From Bacteroidaceae bacterium (GTDB lineage: Bacteria > Bacteroidota > Bacteroidia > Bacteroidales > Bacteroidaceae), in NCBI GenBank assembly GCA_017619585.1, contig JAFZSA010000028.1:62001-126000 (forward strand): a stretch of DNA of 64,000 nt, written 5' to 3'. Below are positions 29,801 through 38,891 of the stretch, piece after piece (positions within the stretch are counted from its first letter, which is position 1; each line of letters starts with the position of its first letter). Position numbers and translations under genes: made by a program. Under the pieces are notes generated by a model, which saw only the letters and a list, made by a program, of their open reading frames with translations, did not search any database and had not been told where the DNA came from.

Positions 29801-32800
29801 TTACCGTCATCATTCACGCCAACGGTCAGTTTCTGTGTTCCCGTACCATGGCTCAGCAGTGTACCAGCGCTCTGTACATTCACCCATGTGTCAATACTGA
29901 AATCCTTGCCGCTCAGGTTGATATCAGCCTCCGTGGCAGCAGCGGCATCGGAACCGCCAACCGCACTGAGCGCTGTCTGATGGTCTACGACGGAACCGTT
30001 CAGCACACCCGTCACGCGGAAGTTCTGGTCTTTTGACAGTTCACCATTGAGGATAGTCTCATTGAAGAGGACGCTCAACTCATCACCTGCAGACAGAATA
30101 CCGTCTGTAGGCTGGGGCTGGCCTAAAGGTTTAGGACGACTCATATCCTTCACCACGATAATCTCCTGGCTTACATTGGTCACCTCGCCGTTGCCATAGG
30201 TACGGGCAGAGAGGGCACGGAACTTATAGGTACGGTCGGGGAAGACAGTACCGTTGGTCATATCAAAGTTCAGGTTGATAATGCCGTTCTTGGGTAGCAT
30301 TTCGTCTATCGGATTCAAGATATCGCTTTCATTCACCATATATCTGCGGGCATCATGCCATGCACTCTCTCCCACGCCCTGATACTGTACGGCAATATAT
30401 TCCAAACCGGTGTATTGCGGATCATAGCCACTCACAGTCAGCGGGAGCACACCCTTGGTAGAAGTATTCACCACTGCATTGTCAATACGCAATGCCACAT
30501 CGGTGCTGGAAGGCACAAACTCAGCCGAGATATAAACGGTATCACCGATAACATCCCATGTACTTGCGGGATCTTTCTGGCACTGTGATGCCAATACAAC
30601 GGCAATGTTGTCATAGACCAGATCACCTTTAAGATTCTGTTCCAACGCCAGATTCATGCGAACGGTACCACCGGCAGGTACCAATACGCTACGGCCGCTG
30701 CCAATCTCGTTACTGTTGATATCGATGCCTGCACCCTTAGTATTGGTCTCATCAATGACAAAGAGGTCGAAATAGCAGTCCTCGCCAGTCTCGCTCTCGT
30801 TGGTAAGCAACAGAGTGTAGTTAGCCATCTTGCCAGCAGGCACACCACCTACACGGTTAGCACCGTTCTCCACGGCAATTCTTGGCTTCTCAATCTGCAT
30901 AGTGGCAGTAGCTATCGTGTGCTTGCCAGGCTCATAATACTTGGTCTTCTGCTCGCCCTCATACGGACAGGTGGTCTGTCCGCCACGAGTCACGAAGATA
31001 GCACCCAGTCCATCGGGAGCCTTGTAAACATCCACCGTCAGGGCATCGTCATCGCCTGTTTCCATCAGGGTATAGCCCGTGGTTACAGTGCGCTCATGTC
31101 CCCATTCGTCAGTTCTGGAGTTACCAAACGATGTGGTGCTCTGTACGTTCACGTTTACATCGTTTCCGAAGATTTCGAAATCAGTACCTGAGCCAAACAC
31201 CATGTGGGCCTCGAAACTGGCTGTATAGCTTGAATTCACACTCGCGGTATAGGTAGTAGAAGACTCTATGAATGTACCAGAATCGAAGCTCTGGTTCGAG
31301 TCGATATACGTACGGCGGTTGTCGATGGCAAGCACCTTCATCTGTTCGTTATAGGACAGCAGGTTCTCCCAGTTGGCAATCTGCTGGTTGTAGTAAGCCA
31401 CAGAGTCGGTATAGATTTCTGAGTTAGAGGGGATACCGCAGGTGTAGGTGCCTGCAGCGCCGAAATTGTCGTCCTCGGCGTCAACTGATGATTCGTAAGT
31501 CAGACCGGCATCGTCGAAACCCTTGATTAGGAAGTTATTGCGCATCGCAACGAAATTGGGAATCATCACGTTCTCAATGAAATTCTGCGTGTAGTTGAAT
31601 GTAGTACCAAACTCGGTTCCTGTTACAAAGTTATCGGTAGCTGCCAAAGCATAGCCTTCTGCTTCCTTCTTCAGCCCTACGCATCGTGCGTTACCGAAAA
31701 GAATGTTGGTAGAGTTGCCAATGAACACGTCGCCCTGAGCACCCACATATTCGGCCTGGTCGCTGGTAGAAACGCGCTTGTTGTTGGTCACGCTGATGGA
31801 CTTGGTATTCGCATCTACACCCGTTACTTCTGTAGTTACACCGAGGTCAACGGTTACCACCTCCTTGGTATTGGTAATGATGCCCGAGATAGCACCTACG
31901 CCCACACCATTGAACTGTGTAAGTTCGAAGCCTATCTCAGTATGGGTCATCGTTTCGGTCTCATTACCTAACGACTGCTCGGTAGTCACGGTGCTGGTCA
32001 CGGTGTTGCCCGCTTCCCAGTAGGCCTGTGAGGCACTACCGGAAGGGTCACGCAGAATCATCGTTACCTGGTCGGGACCTTTGGTCACGAAGTTAGTACC
32101 TGAAGGCAATGCACCTGTTACCACGCCGGCTAGAGAGTTGCTGGCATTGACACCGTTCCATGTATAGGTCCTATCGTTCTGTACAAAGGTGGCAGCCAAC
32201 GACAATGTGTAGGGGGCTGTAATGTTGGGCAGACCGGCCGTCCACTCATATTGTGCTTTACCATCTTCATCGAGGGTCACCATGTCGGGAGCTGTACTAC
32301 CCAGGTCACCACGCTCATCGTCATCGTCAGTCAGTTCTGGATTAATTACCACCTGCTGACCCGTACCCATCTGGTTGCTAAAGGTAACCTCCACATCGCG
32401 CAGCGGCACCTCGTAGCTAACAGGGCTTTCGCCATCGTTGTTCACGTAAATCTCGTAGCCACGCACATTAAACATATAGGTGTTCTGTTGCTTAAAGAAT
32501 GGATAGCCGTAAGTATAGGTGATATCACCGTTTTCAGCATTATAGAGGAGCAACTCCGTATCAGGGGTCAACTTATCACTATAAGTATAGGTCTGCTCGC
32601 CAAACGAGCCATCGGCATGTCCTTCCTGAGTAATCTCCAAATGCGGATCGGTGTAGTAGCTCATGATCATCTTAGCCACATACTCGAAGCTTCTAGTGGG
32701 TGAACCTTCAACCGCAAGAGAGTCAGTCTCTGTCTTTGTAGGATCGTTGGCATAGAGAACTGGCAGGTTATCGAAGGTAATCTGCTGATTGTTCTCAACA

Positions 32801-35800
32801 TCGATGCTCTCCACGCGGTAGTCGATAGGAGGCAGCAGGGCTGCAAACTCACCCGTTGCTGGGTCGGTCTTGATAACAATCTTTTTCACATCATCGGAAT
32901 TACCGCCCTGACGATAGGCAATACTCTGCACAGCAGTAGTAGGCGAGCTAACGGGCAGATTGTCTGGATTGCAGTCGTAGCTCACGGTGGTTCCCTGTAC
33001 GTTGCGCACCACGTTCAAACCGTATTTACCATCAATGCATAATGTAATGGTAGCCTGACCAATGTTGTTCACGCTCTGACCAAAGCCCAATGGTTTCTGT
33101 TCCTCAATCTTACCACCGGTAACACGACCGGCAACGGTAACCAGAGTGATATCCTCAAAGTCGAGGTTCTTCACGGCATCGTTATAGTTCACCAAGGTAC
33201 CTGTTTTCTGGGGGTCAGCAGGATAGCGTCCGCCGTTAGCAAACTCATGTCCCTGCTTGGCCACGGTGATGTAGTGCTGACCAATAGGCACGCTAATTTC
33301 ATACTCACCATTGGCATTGGTGGTAATGGGTTCGCCCTCCTTGGCACAAATCTGTCCGTCAACATAGAACTGTACACCCTCTACTGGGTAGTCAGTGTTG
33401 GCATAGCGGATGGTACCACGCACGGGGAACGATGAAATATCGGTGAAGTCGGTACCGTTGTGTACCAGTGAGTTATTACCAACGAAACGTAATTGCTGCG
33501 TGGGGTTGAACTGGTGAATGCCCAAGGTGGGAACAACGGCGTATGTGGTACCTTCGCCACGGAAGGGCACGCCCTGAATGATATAGTTACCATCTGCATC
33601 GGTCTTGGTCCTCAGCTTCAGCTGTGCAGGCGTCAGGTTCGAGGGTCCGGCATTGCTGCCCGTCTTACCATGATGCTGGCGGTAAACGGTTCCGTCGCGT
33701 GAGTAGTCAAAGAATTGTTTACTCAGTCCCTCGTCAAAGGTCCAGTAGGTTTCCAAATTATTTTCATTACCAACAAGCAGATGGTCGTAGTTCTCAAGGA
33801 TTTCCGTATCATTCAGAGCCTTCGACCAAATGCGGAACTCATCCACATGGCCCACAAAATGGCCTAAAGAGAGTTGTGTGGCACCTGCCACTGTCCAGTC
33901 TCCATCTATATTCTGTGTACTGCTGTTCAACACGGGTGCGCCAGCCTCATCGGTTCCAACCACACTGGCAGTCACTGTCTGTCCGCTACGTGTCAGCACA
34001 ACGTGGTTATATTGTCCGGCCTTCAGCACAGTATTGTCGAAAGTATAGACGTGATCACTGCCTCGCAACTTCATTTCCTGAAGCTGGAATATGTAATTTG
34101 TGGTAGTACCTTCATATCCTTTTACAGTCTTTACTTCAAAACGGAAATACTTATACGGCTGGGAGTTTGAAAAATTGAAATTAACATCAGTCAGGTTAGT
34201 TGCTGGCAAAGAGGTATAGTTGGCTATACTGTCAAGAAGCGTCCATTCGTCACCCTCATTCAGTTTGCCATAGAGTTTCCATGCCGTCGGGTTACGATTG
34301 GGGTATGTATTGGTATCATCACCCGTGGTGAGTACGTATCCTGTAGGGATGATAGCGTCTGGCGTACTGAACTCTGCGTATATTCCACCGCCGTCCAACA
34401 CACAACACCACTTGCTTTTGTTGCTGTTGTCAATCAAACGAGTGTAGTTTTGGTTACCGACTCCATCACCGCCAGCTATCGAAGTGTAAGAAGTAAAGGT
34501 CTTTCCACGATCCAGCGTCAGTTTGCCCTCAGAATTCATGCCAATGTAGCATGTCTCGCCGTTCAGACGAACAATCTTGGCTTCATTTAATGTTTCGGGG
34601 TTCACCCACATCTGCAAAGAAAAATCGTTTGTTGAAAACTTGCCAGCGGCGTAAGTTGATGAGGGATAGTTCCACGTCACCTCGCCGACGGGGTCGGTGA
34701 AGCGCATAGCGCGATATTGCGTATTGTCTTCCCCTGAAGTACCTGTCAGTCTTGCCTCAACATTTACATTAGCTACGGAACTTCCTGTAGAACCAAAGGT
34801 AATGCGGCCGCTCATCGTACCTGTGGTCTGGGCAAAGCCAATATCGTCAGCAAAGGCTTTCTTTTCAATTCCGTCCTCACATTTGTCAATCACCGTCACG
34901 CGGTAGTCGTAGAACACGCCAGGCAACGGCGTATCGTCAGTGTATATCAGATAGTCTTCCGCGCTCGACATACGGGTGATTGTTGCCCAATCCTCTGTTT
35001 CCCTTTCTGCTCGACGACGTTCTATTACGTAGGTCTTGGCATCGGTGGAACCTTGACGGTTCACATGCCATTGCAGTTTCACCGTGCCAGGATAAGCACC
35101 CTTTGTGGCATCGAAAGAATAGAACAGTGTACCATTGCCAATAGCTGTGCTTTTAAACTCCCATGAGTCGAGTTTCTTTGTGCCGATGGCACCCTCAATG
35201 CGGTAAGTATGTGGTCCGCAGACATTCAGTGGCTCCTCGGTATAATGAACACCATTCTCTACGCCGTTTTTCCGACTACTATGTTTATCGGTAGTACGGT
35301 GTTCCCATCGGAAGCTGACTTGGTCGACGAGTGGTATGATGGTGTCGATGGGGGTTGTCTCGTTATCCACATAAATATAAAACTTATGTCCCATGCTTGC
35401 GTCATAACGATTGGATGTCCAAGTAAATATAATGCGGTCTTCTTTAGGCACTGCATTAGGGGTGTTCACTGGCACGTGGCGCGTGGTATTTACCGTAACG
35501 GATGTTTTCGCGTCAGCCCGTTTAGTGTCTTCACTCCAACCGTTTGGTACCAAATAGACATCATAGGTTACATTACTCTCGTATGGGAATGTAACATTTT
35601 TAATATTCTCTTCGAAAGATAAGTTTGCAGTCGCGTTGTTGGGGAATGTATGTGAAACCGTGCCAACCCTCGTGTTGTTGCGGTAGATAACAAACTTTCC
35701 GTTTCCTGGCTGACCTTGCGCGGTTTTCCAAAGCAGTTTCACCTTGTAGTCCTCCTGACGGAACTCACCAGTCAGTTCTTTTGCTATCGACAACCATTGC

Positions 35801-36744
35801 GCATAGAGTGTCATTGGGCCTTTACTTGATGAGTTTGCAGTAATAGATGCTTGATCAGCATAAAATGTTCCGCTGCCGTCTTTTTGGGTGTTCCACCCAA
35901 CGAATACATAGCCGTTGCGAGTCATGGTGCAGGCCTTCAGATTACCGCTGTTCTCAATGGATTGCTGAGACATTGAGCCGCTACCGCCGTTAGCATCAAA
36001 AGTAATGTGCTTATAGTAATAATATGACCAATTATACCATTTGGTTCCGAAACCAACCCAGTTATTCTCTGATATCTCATCACCATTATTGTTTCCAATA
36101 ACCTGAGTGAGTAACAGATTCCAAGTTATATAATTCGCAGAAGAGGAACTCCTATTGTCAAAATCAAAGATGCTTCCTACAGGATCAGTTGTACTAGTTC
36201 CTTGACCTCTCCACATATGTGCAAGATGATATGCGGAACCACTACAGTTAGTATATGATTCTGTATTATCTGTGTCCGTACTTTTAAGGGCATCCAGGTC
36301 ATTACTTGCATACAATGCTACAGCTTGATTTAAAGATGAACTTGAATTGGCCAATACAAAAGTATAGTTCAGTCTAATTCGCGTATATGAGGGAACATTC
36401 TCCACATGCTTGTATAGCGATTTGACTACAAGCTTGGATGGTTCACGTCTGGACCAACCAGTTACTTGAGTGCCGTATAATCCATAGTTATCTAACCAGT
36501 TAATCACTGTCGTACTACTCCAAGGCATAAGATTACAGCTATTGTAGGATACGGCATTCCACGCGTTGGGATAATACCAACCCCATCTTATACTATTGTC
36601 CTCTTTCGTCCATGGGTCTATGCCAGCCCGTGCCATAAAGGAATTAAGGAACACAGCAAGCAGCAATGTAAGTGCACTCGCCATTTTGTGCGCATTGGTC
36701 AACCGTCCGACCACATGTACGCATTCCGAAATAAAAATCTTCAT
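26815..36744 (-). CDS. Giant (3309-residue) secreted multidomain protein with LamG-like domains
   Basis: Exported surface protein of unknown function. The signal peptide is best seen at about 21-42 (MASALTLLLAVFLNSFMARA), so M21 (36684) may be the true start. In order: an InlB/Flg_new-type repeat near 248-318 (ITFDANGGSGS, YVFVGWNTQKDGSG), fibronectin III-like parts, a LamG-like domain from about 705 with an embedded discoidin-like part (about 768-905), a carboxypeptidase-regulatory-like domain near 1107-1165, a long central region without recognised domains (about 1500-2100), two more LamG-like domains from about 2285 and 2475, a domain shared with the 387-residue neighbour, and a sorting-type tail (YDLNGRRV ... 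GVYIVNGQK). Three in-frame tandem-repeat segments are present (near 2518-2528, 2665-2677, 3283-3293). Probably an adhesin or glycan-binding protein; that is inference. Confidence 0.85.
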   Translation of the reverse strand: MKIFISECVHVVGRLTNAHKMASALTLLLAVFLNSFMARAGIDPWTKEDNSIRWGWYYPNAWNAVSYNSCNLMPWSSTTVINWLDNYGLYGTQVTGWSRREPSKLVVKSLYKHVENVPSYTRIRLNYTFVLANSSSSLNQAVALYASNDLDALKSTDTDNTESYTNCSGSAYHLAHMWRGQGTSTTDPVGSIFDFDNRSSSSANYITWNLLLTQVIGNNNGDEISENNWVGFGTKWYNWSYYYYKHITFDANGGSGSMSQQSIENSGNLKACTMTRNGYVFVGWNTQKDGSGTFYADQASITANSSSKGPMTLYAQWLSIAKELTGEFRQEDYKVKLLWKTAQGQPGNGKFVIYRNNTRVGTVSHTFPNNATANLSFEENIKNVTFPYESNVTYDVYLVPNGWSEDTKRADAKTSVTVNTTRHVPVNTPNAVPKEDRIIFTWTSNRYDASMGHKFYIYVDNETTPIDTIIPLVDQVSFRWEHRTTDKHSSRKNGVENGVHYTEEPLNVCGPHTYRIEGAIGTKKLDSWEFKSTAIGNGTLFYSFDATKGAYPGTVKLQWHVNRQGSTDAKTYVIERRRAERETEDWATITRMSSAEDYLIYTDDTPLPGVFYDYRVTVIDKCEDGIEKKAFADDIGFAQTTGTMSGRITFGSTGSSVANVNVEARLTGTSGEDNTQYRAMRFTDPVGEVTWNYPSSTYAAGKFSTNDFSLQMWVNPETLNEAKIVRLNGETCYIGMNSEGKLTLDRGKTFTSYTSIAGGDGVGNQNYTRLIDNSNKSKWCCVLDGGGIYAEFSTPDAIIPTGYVLTTGDDTNTYPNRNPTAWKLYGKLNEGDEWTLLDSIANYTSLPATNLTDVNFNFSNSQPYKYFRFEVKTVKGYEGTTTNYIFQLQEMKLRGSDHVYTFDNTVLKAGQYNHVVLTRSGQTVTASVVGTDEAGAPVLNSSTQNIDGDWTVAGATQLSLGHFVGHVDEFRIWSKALNDTEILENYDHLLVGNENNLETYWTFDEGLSKQFFDYSRDGTVYRQHHGKTGSNAGPSNLTPAQLKLRTKTDADGNYIIQGVPFRGEGTTYAVVPTLGIHQFNPTQQLRFVGNNSLVHNGTDFTDISSFPVRGTIRYANTDYPVEGVQFYVDGQICAKEGEPITTNANGEYEISVPIGQHYITVAKQGHEFANGGRYPADPQKTGTLVNYNDAVKNLDFEDITLVTVAGRVTGGKIEEQKPLGFGQSVNNIGQATITLCIDGKYGLNVVRNVQGTTVSYDCNPDNLPVSSPTTAVQSIAYRQGGNSDDVKKIVIKTDPATGEFAALLPPIDYRVESIDVENNQQITFDNLPVLYANDPTKTETDSLAVEGSPTRSFEYVAKMIMSYYTDPHLEITQEGHADGSFGEQTYTYSDKLTPDTELLLYNAENGDITYTYGYPFFKQQNTYMFNVRGYEIYVNNDGESPVSYEVPLRDVEVTFSNQMGTGQQVVINPELTDDDDERGDLGSTAPDMVTLDEDGKAQYEWTAGLPNITAPYTLSLAATFVQNDRTYTWNGVNASNSLAGVVTGALPSGTNFVTKGPDQVTMILRDPSGSASQAYWEAGNTVTSTVTTEQSLGNETETMTHTEIGFELTQFNGVGVGAISGIITNTKEVVTVDLGVTTEVTGVDANTKSISVTNNKRVSTSDQAEYVGAQGDVFIGNSTNILFGNARCVGLKKEAEGYALAATDNFVTGTEFGTTFNYTQNFIENVMIPNFVAMRNNFLIKGFDDAGLTYESSVDAEDDNFGAAGTYTCGIPSNSEIYTDSVAYYNQQIANWENLLSYNEQMKVLAIDNRRTYIDSNQSFDSGTFIESSTTYTASVNSSYTASFEAHMVFGSGTDFEIFGNDVNVNVQSTTSFGNSRTDEWGHERTVTTGYTLMETGDDDALTVDVYKAPDGLGAIFVTRGGQTTCPYEGEQKTKYYEPGKHTIATATMQIEKPRIAVENGANRVGGVPAGKMANYTLLLTNESETGEDCYFDLFVIDETNTKGAGIDINSNEIGSGRSVLVPAGGTVRMNLALEQNLKGDLVYDNIAVVLASQCQKDPASTWDVIGDTVYISAEFVPSSTDVALRIDNAVVNTSTKGVLPLTVSGYDPQYTGLEYIAVQYQGVGESAWHDARRYMVNESDILNPIDEMLPKNGIINLNFDMTNGTVFPDRTYKFRALSARTYGNGEVTNVSQEIIVVKDMSRPKPLGQPQPTDGILSAGDELSVLFNETILNGELSKDQNFRVTGVLNGSVVDHQTALSAVGGSDAAAATEADINLSGKDFSIDTWVNVQSAGTLLSHGTGTQKLTVGVNDDGKLVVKIGDQTYTSLNDVPQNQWAFLTLGLTQDGKLSASVATDATTTTLFNDKEVTAYEGNGPLAVGQQMRAAMHELLLWEEARDITTALQQRSVTKSPATRGLIGYWKMNEGEGMTLTDYARNRHMTMAAETWHIENENKAVTLDGEHYVGINTSEIPPMPQDDYAVELWVKAGEQTADAQLLQLGEVGLSLNADGQLQLESNNSSLFTLNSSLTDNAWHHVALSVLRNGNANIYVDGVSRATVSADKIGSLGSDQLIIGARRTLMDVQQSEVLYQYDRPLTGIVDEVRVWNATMNADQLKKQRKVRLTGDEPGLVAYYPFEVKTLDSQNQVVTNGDAADLCGSGYDAQLSTMDSELCTMNYVDEAPALRVKPEEKNVSFTFTASENKIVIELNEEPAKVEGCTLNFTVRDVHDQNNNLSDPVSWSAFVNQNPLKWQEPELALTQQVTEEGTLTATLMNKSGKQQAWTMSALPAWLKADVEYGNLQPLAEQTITFTVSSATPIGKYEQTVYVSGNDGIETPLTLNISVTGDVPEWAVNPHDYEESMNVIAVLKKEGKPMIDTDDMLAAFIGEECRGIAHPKYNARYGNYYLTMDIYAQSAELGKEVTFRAYDASTGTVYPVVTLESESEFTFSPLALMGTYAEPKVFNVQDKIEQVTELKAGWNFVSFYVKADDMTIPELFKNVAEDVITVKSHRSGYMSCENGIWGGNLTGNLSNSDMYAVKMKADRKLRVVGSCVHMPVTIYNGWNWLGYQGSQVASLGDALADLAKNDGDILKALRGVAYWDEFEWSGSLQIMEPGQGYQMKNTGADQTFSYPNAVVTAARHLAPAQAPSTDNDKQSMFDVVDARNYPDNAIMAAKVVAGAKALAGIELAAFAGTECRAAAVTNAQGVAFLTIPGDEPCELTFKMSIAGEMVDVPLVLTYETNAIYGTPLNPVVIDMANQATGIGSFIPVLSEGEGAVYDLNGRRVNSSARQLVNSLKKGVYIVNGQKKIVK

Positions 36745-36792
36745 AATGTTATATATAAATTAATTTAAGTATGTTTTTCCACCTAATAATAT

Positions 36793-36984
36793 TTAAAGGG
36801 CTTCTACCCTTCTTATCTTCTCGCGCAGCTCCATGTTCTCTGTAATGAACTTCTCTAAGTGAACATTGCTATCGCTGATGCGCCACCGCTGGAAAACAAT
36901 GATGGCAATCAGCACCATGATAACCATGACCATGGCGACACACAATGCTACTGCTATTACAAATATCCATCCGTTGTTCAACAT
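36793..36984 (-). CDS. Small membrane protein with coiled-coil tail
   Basis: 63 residues: a single long hydrophobic helix (about 6-31), then a basic-to-charged helix (SDSNVHLEKFITENMELREK) with heptad-like spacing. I do not recognise the family. It lies 48 nt upstream of the giant gene on the same strand, with no promoter seen between, so the two are probably co-transcribed. Confidence 0.6.
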   Translation of the reverse strand: MLNNGWIFVIAVALCVAMVMVIMVLIAIIVFQRWRISDSNVHLEKFITENMELREKIRRVEAL

Positions 36985-37043
36985 ATATCGTTTGACTTAT
37001 CTATTTTTCTGAGTGCAAAATAACTTCCAATTAGAAAAACAGA

Positions 37044-37082
37044 TGTCTCACTGGCGGGAAAGTGTGTCTCAAATCTGGGAAA
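37044..37082 (-). promoter_or_regulatory. Two direct repeats 21 bp apart upstream of the giant-protein operon
   Basis: TGTCTCA-N5-GGGAAA occurs twice, at 37044-37061 and 37065-37082, exactly 21 bp apart. On the minus strand they lie just upstream of a weak -7 box (TTATTTTG, 37016-37023) that has no good -33 TTTG; the repeats occupy that place. Direct half-sites two helical turns apart next to the core promoter are the usual target of AraC-family activators, and two such proteins are encoded just upstream. Confidence 0.5.
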
Positions 37083-37162
37083 ATTCAAAAAACAGCCATT
37101 TCATCGGGGTATCTTTATACCCTGATTACACGTTTTTTTTTACGGAATAACCATAAAAAAAG

Positions 37163-38866
37163 TTATATTAACTCTAACTGTTTTTCCTTTGCCACCTCAC
37201 GGAACTCAGTGCACGTCATGCCATACGCATTGCGGAACAGACGCGCCAGGGTGGCACGACTGGGAATACCAGACATCTCACCGATGATGGCAATGGCATC
37301 ATCAGTAGTCTTGAGCAGGCGTGCCACATGTTCCAGACGATAGCGCGTAATGAAGTCCGTAACGGTCTCTCCATGCGAACACTCGTGAATAGCCTGTACC
37401 ACATACTTGGCATTGGTGCCAAGGAGCTGGGCCAGCATATCACGGTTCAGGTTCTCGTCGGTATAGGGTTGCTGCTCGTCCATCAGCAAGTTGAGGCGCC
37501 GGAAGAGCTGCTGCTCGGCAGTGAGTTGTTCCTCGGGTTCTATCTTCAACTGCTCGATGGCCTGCTTCTCTTCCCTTTCACGGAGCTCAATGTCTTCCAA
37601 CAGACGGCGGTTCTTCGACCTTAGAATCCTGTTATATTTGTAAGAACGCCAGAGAAGGAAGGTTATAAGCAAACATATAAGGAAGGCTGCAACGGCAAGG
37701 ATGCGATAGATGAGACTTCTGGTTTCTGATTTCTCTAACGCCAGTTCTTTCTCATGTGTCTGATAGATGACAGCCAACTCGGCCGCATCACTCTTCTTCT
37801 GCAAGACAAGGGCAGAGTCGATGGCAGTGGAGATACTGTCTGCCAGAGTTAGAGCCTCGGCATTGCGGCCTGCCTTGCGGCAGGCATTGTAGCGAGGGTT
37901 GAGACGCCCTGCGATGTTGTCGAAGTTCGGCACATTAGAGCCGTTATTCCTAGAAACATCGTCGCGGCGGTTGTAATAGTCGATAGCTTCGTCATAGCGA
38001 CCGGCGGTCACTAAGTAATGTGCAGCAGCCTCAAGACTAGCGGGGGTAAAAATGCGACTAGTGGGAATGGCATCATAGACGGCTGTTGATTCGGCAGAAT
38101 GTCCCATTGCCAGTAGTAGTTCCGCCTGATTCAAGGCAAGATTCCCCCTCCACTCCTCTATCAACAGTGAATCGCCATGCTGCTCATAGACGGCGAGCGC
38201 CTCCGTGCTGCGCTGCAGAAACTGCTGCGCCACTTCATAATCGCCCATATCAAAGAAACTAGCAAAGATATTGCAACATAAGATTACGAAGCCCAATGCG
38301 TCTTCTTTATCGACTGACTGGCACCCCACTTCGTATGCCGACTTGATACTATGCCGGGCCGCATCATTCTGGTGAAGACGTACCTGGCAATTGGACATGA
38401 GCAATAGCAAGCCAGACTTTATATTTATGGGGAATGCCTCATTGCCGTCGCTGGCTGAGAGCACCTCGGTGATGATGCCCAACGCGCCTTCCAAGTCATA
38501 ACGGGAATAATGGAAGTAGGCTGTACGATAGCCTGTCTCGGCATAGAGACTCCAATCCGCAGAGGGATTCAATTTGCAAGCATTGTAGGATTTCTGGAAG
38601 AAATGCTCGGCCAGCCGCATCTGCCACGCCCAATCGTAAGCACTCGCCCGGGTATAGTCTGCCTTCGGCGTACCTAAAAGTTTCTCCATCTCCAAGGTGT
38701 CGATGATGGCAAGGGTGCGATTCAGGTCTCTGGCACCACTTGCTTCTATCTCCTGTTGCCATAGCGACTTACATCTTTCACTTAGTGGGGTATGGTGCCA
38801 ATTCGTGCAGCTCACCACCAAGGTCAATATAATACAGAATAAAATAAAATGTAAGTTTAGTTTCAT
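37163..38866 (-). CDS. Membrane-anchored TPR regulator with AraC-type DNA-binding domain (copy 1)
   Basis: 567 residues. A lipoprotein-type signal (hydrophobic to about 19, then C20 in LVVSC), a TPR-like helical sensor region (about 35-370), one membrane helix (about 386-407), a short coiled coil (415-440) and an AraC-type helix-turn-helix domain (about 465-562; TNAKYVVQAIHECSHGETVTD split here; RATLARLFRNAYGMTCTEF). This predicts a one-component regulator with a periplasmic sensor and a cytoplasmic DNA-binding end. The last ~100 codons are almost identical to those of the neighbouring gene at 38892-40604, while the sensor parts differ strongly. Confidence 0.85.
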   Translation of the reverse strand: MKLNLHFILFCIILTLVVSCTNWHHTPLSERCKSLWQQEIEASGARDLNRTLAIIDTLEMEKLLGTPKADYTRASAYDWAWQMRLAEHFFQKSYNACKLNPSADWSLYAETGYRTAYFHYSRYDLEGALGIITEVLSASDGNEAFPINIKSGLLLLMSNCQVRLHQNDAARHSIKSAYEVGCQSVDKEDALGFVILCCNIFASFFDMGDYEVAQQFLQRSTEALAVYEQHGDSLLIEEWRGNLALNQAELLLAMGHSAESTAVYDAIPTSRIFTPASLEAAAHYLVTAGRYDEAIDYYNRRDDVSRNNGSNVPNFDNIAGRLNPRYNACRKAGRNAEALTLADSISTAIDSALVLQKKSDAAELAVIYQTHEKELALEKSETRSLIYRILAVAAFLICLLITFLLWRSYKYNRILRSKNRRLLEDIELREREEKQAIEQLKIEPEEQLTAEQQLFRRLNLLMDEQQPYTDENLNRDMLAQLLGTNAKYVVQAIHECSHGETVTDFITRYRLEHVARLLKTTDDAIAIIGEMSGIPSRATLARLFRNAYGMTCTEFREVAKEKQLELI

Positions 38867-38891
38867 GTTTTACTTATATGTGTGAACAAAA

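Noticed and set aside
26815..36744. Giant gene as two or more fused frames or a sequencing artefact
   Set aside because: One uninterrupted frame with a signal peptide at one end and a sorting-type tail at the other.
37107..37122. Hairpin GGGTAT/ATACCC as terminator of the first TPR/AraC gene
   Set aside because: Only 6 bp and no T-run directly after it; too weak to call.
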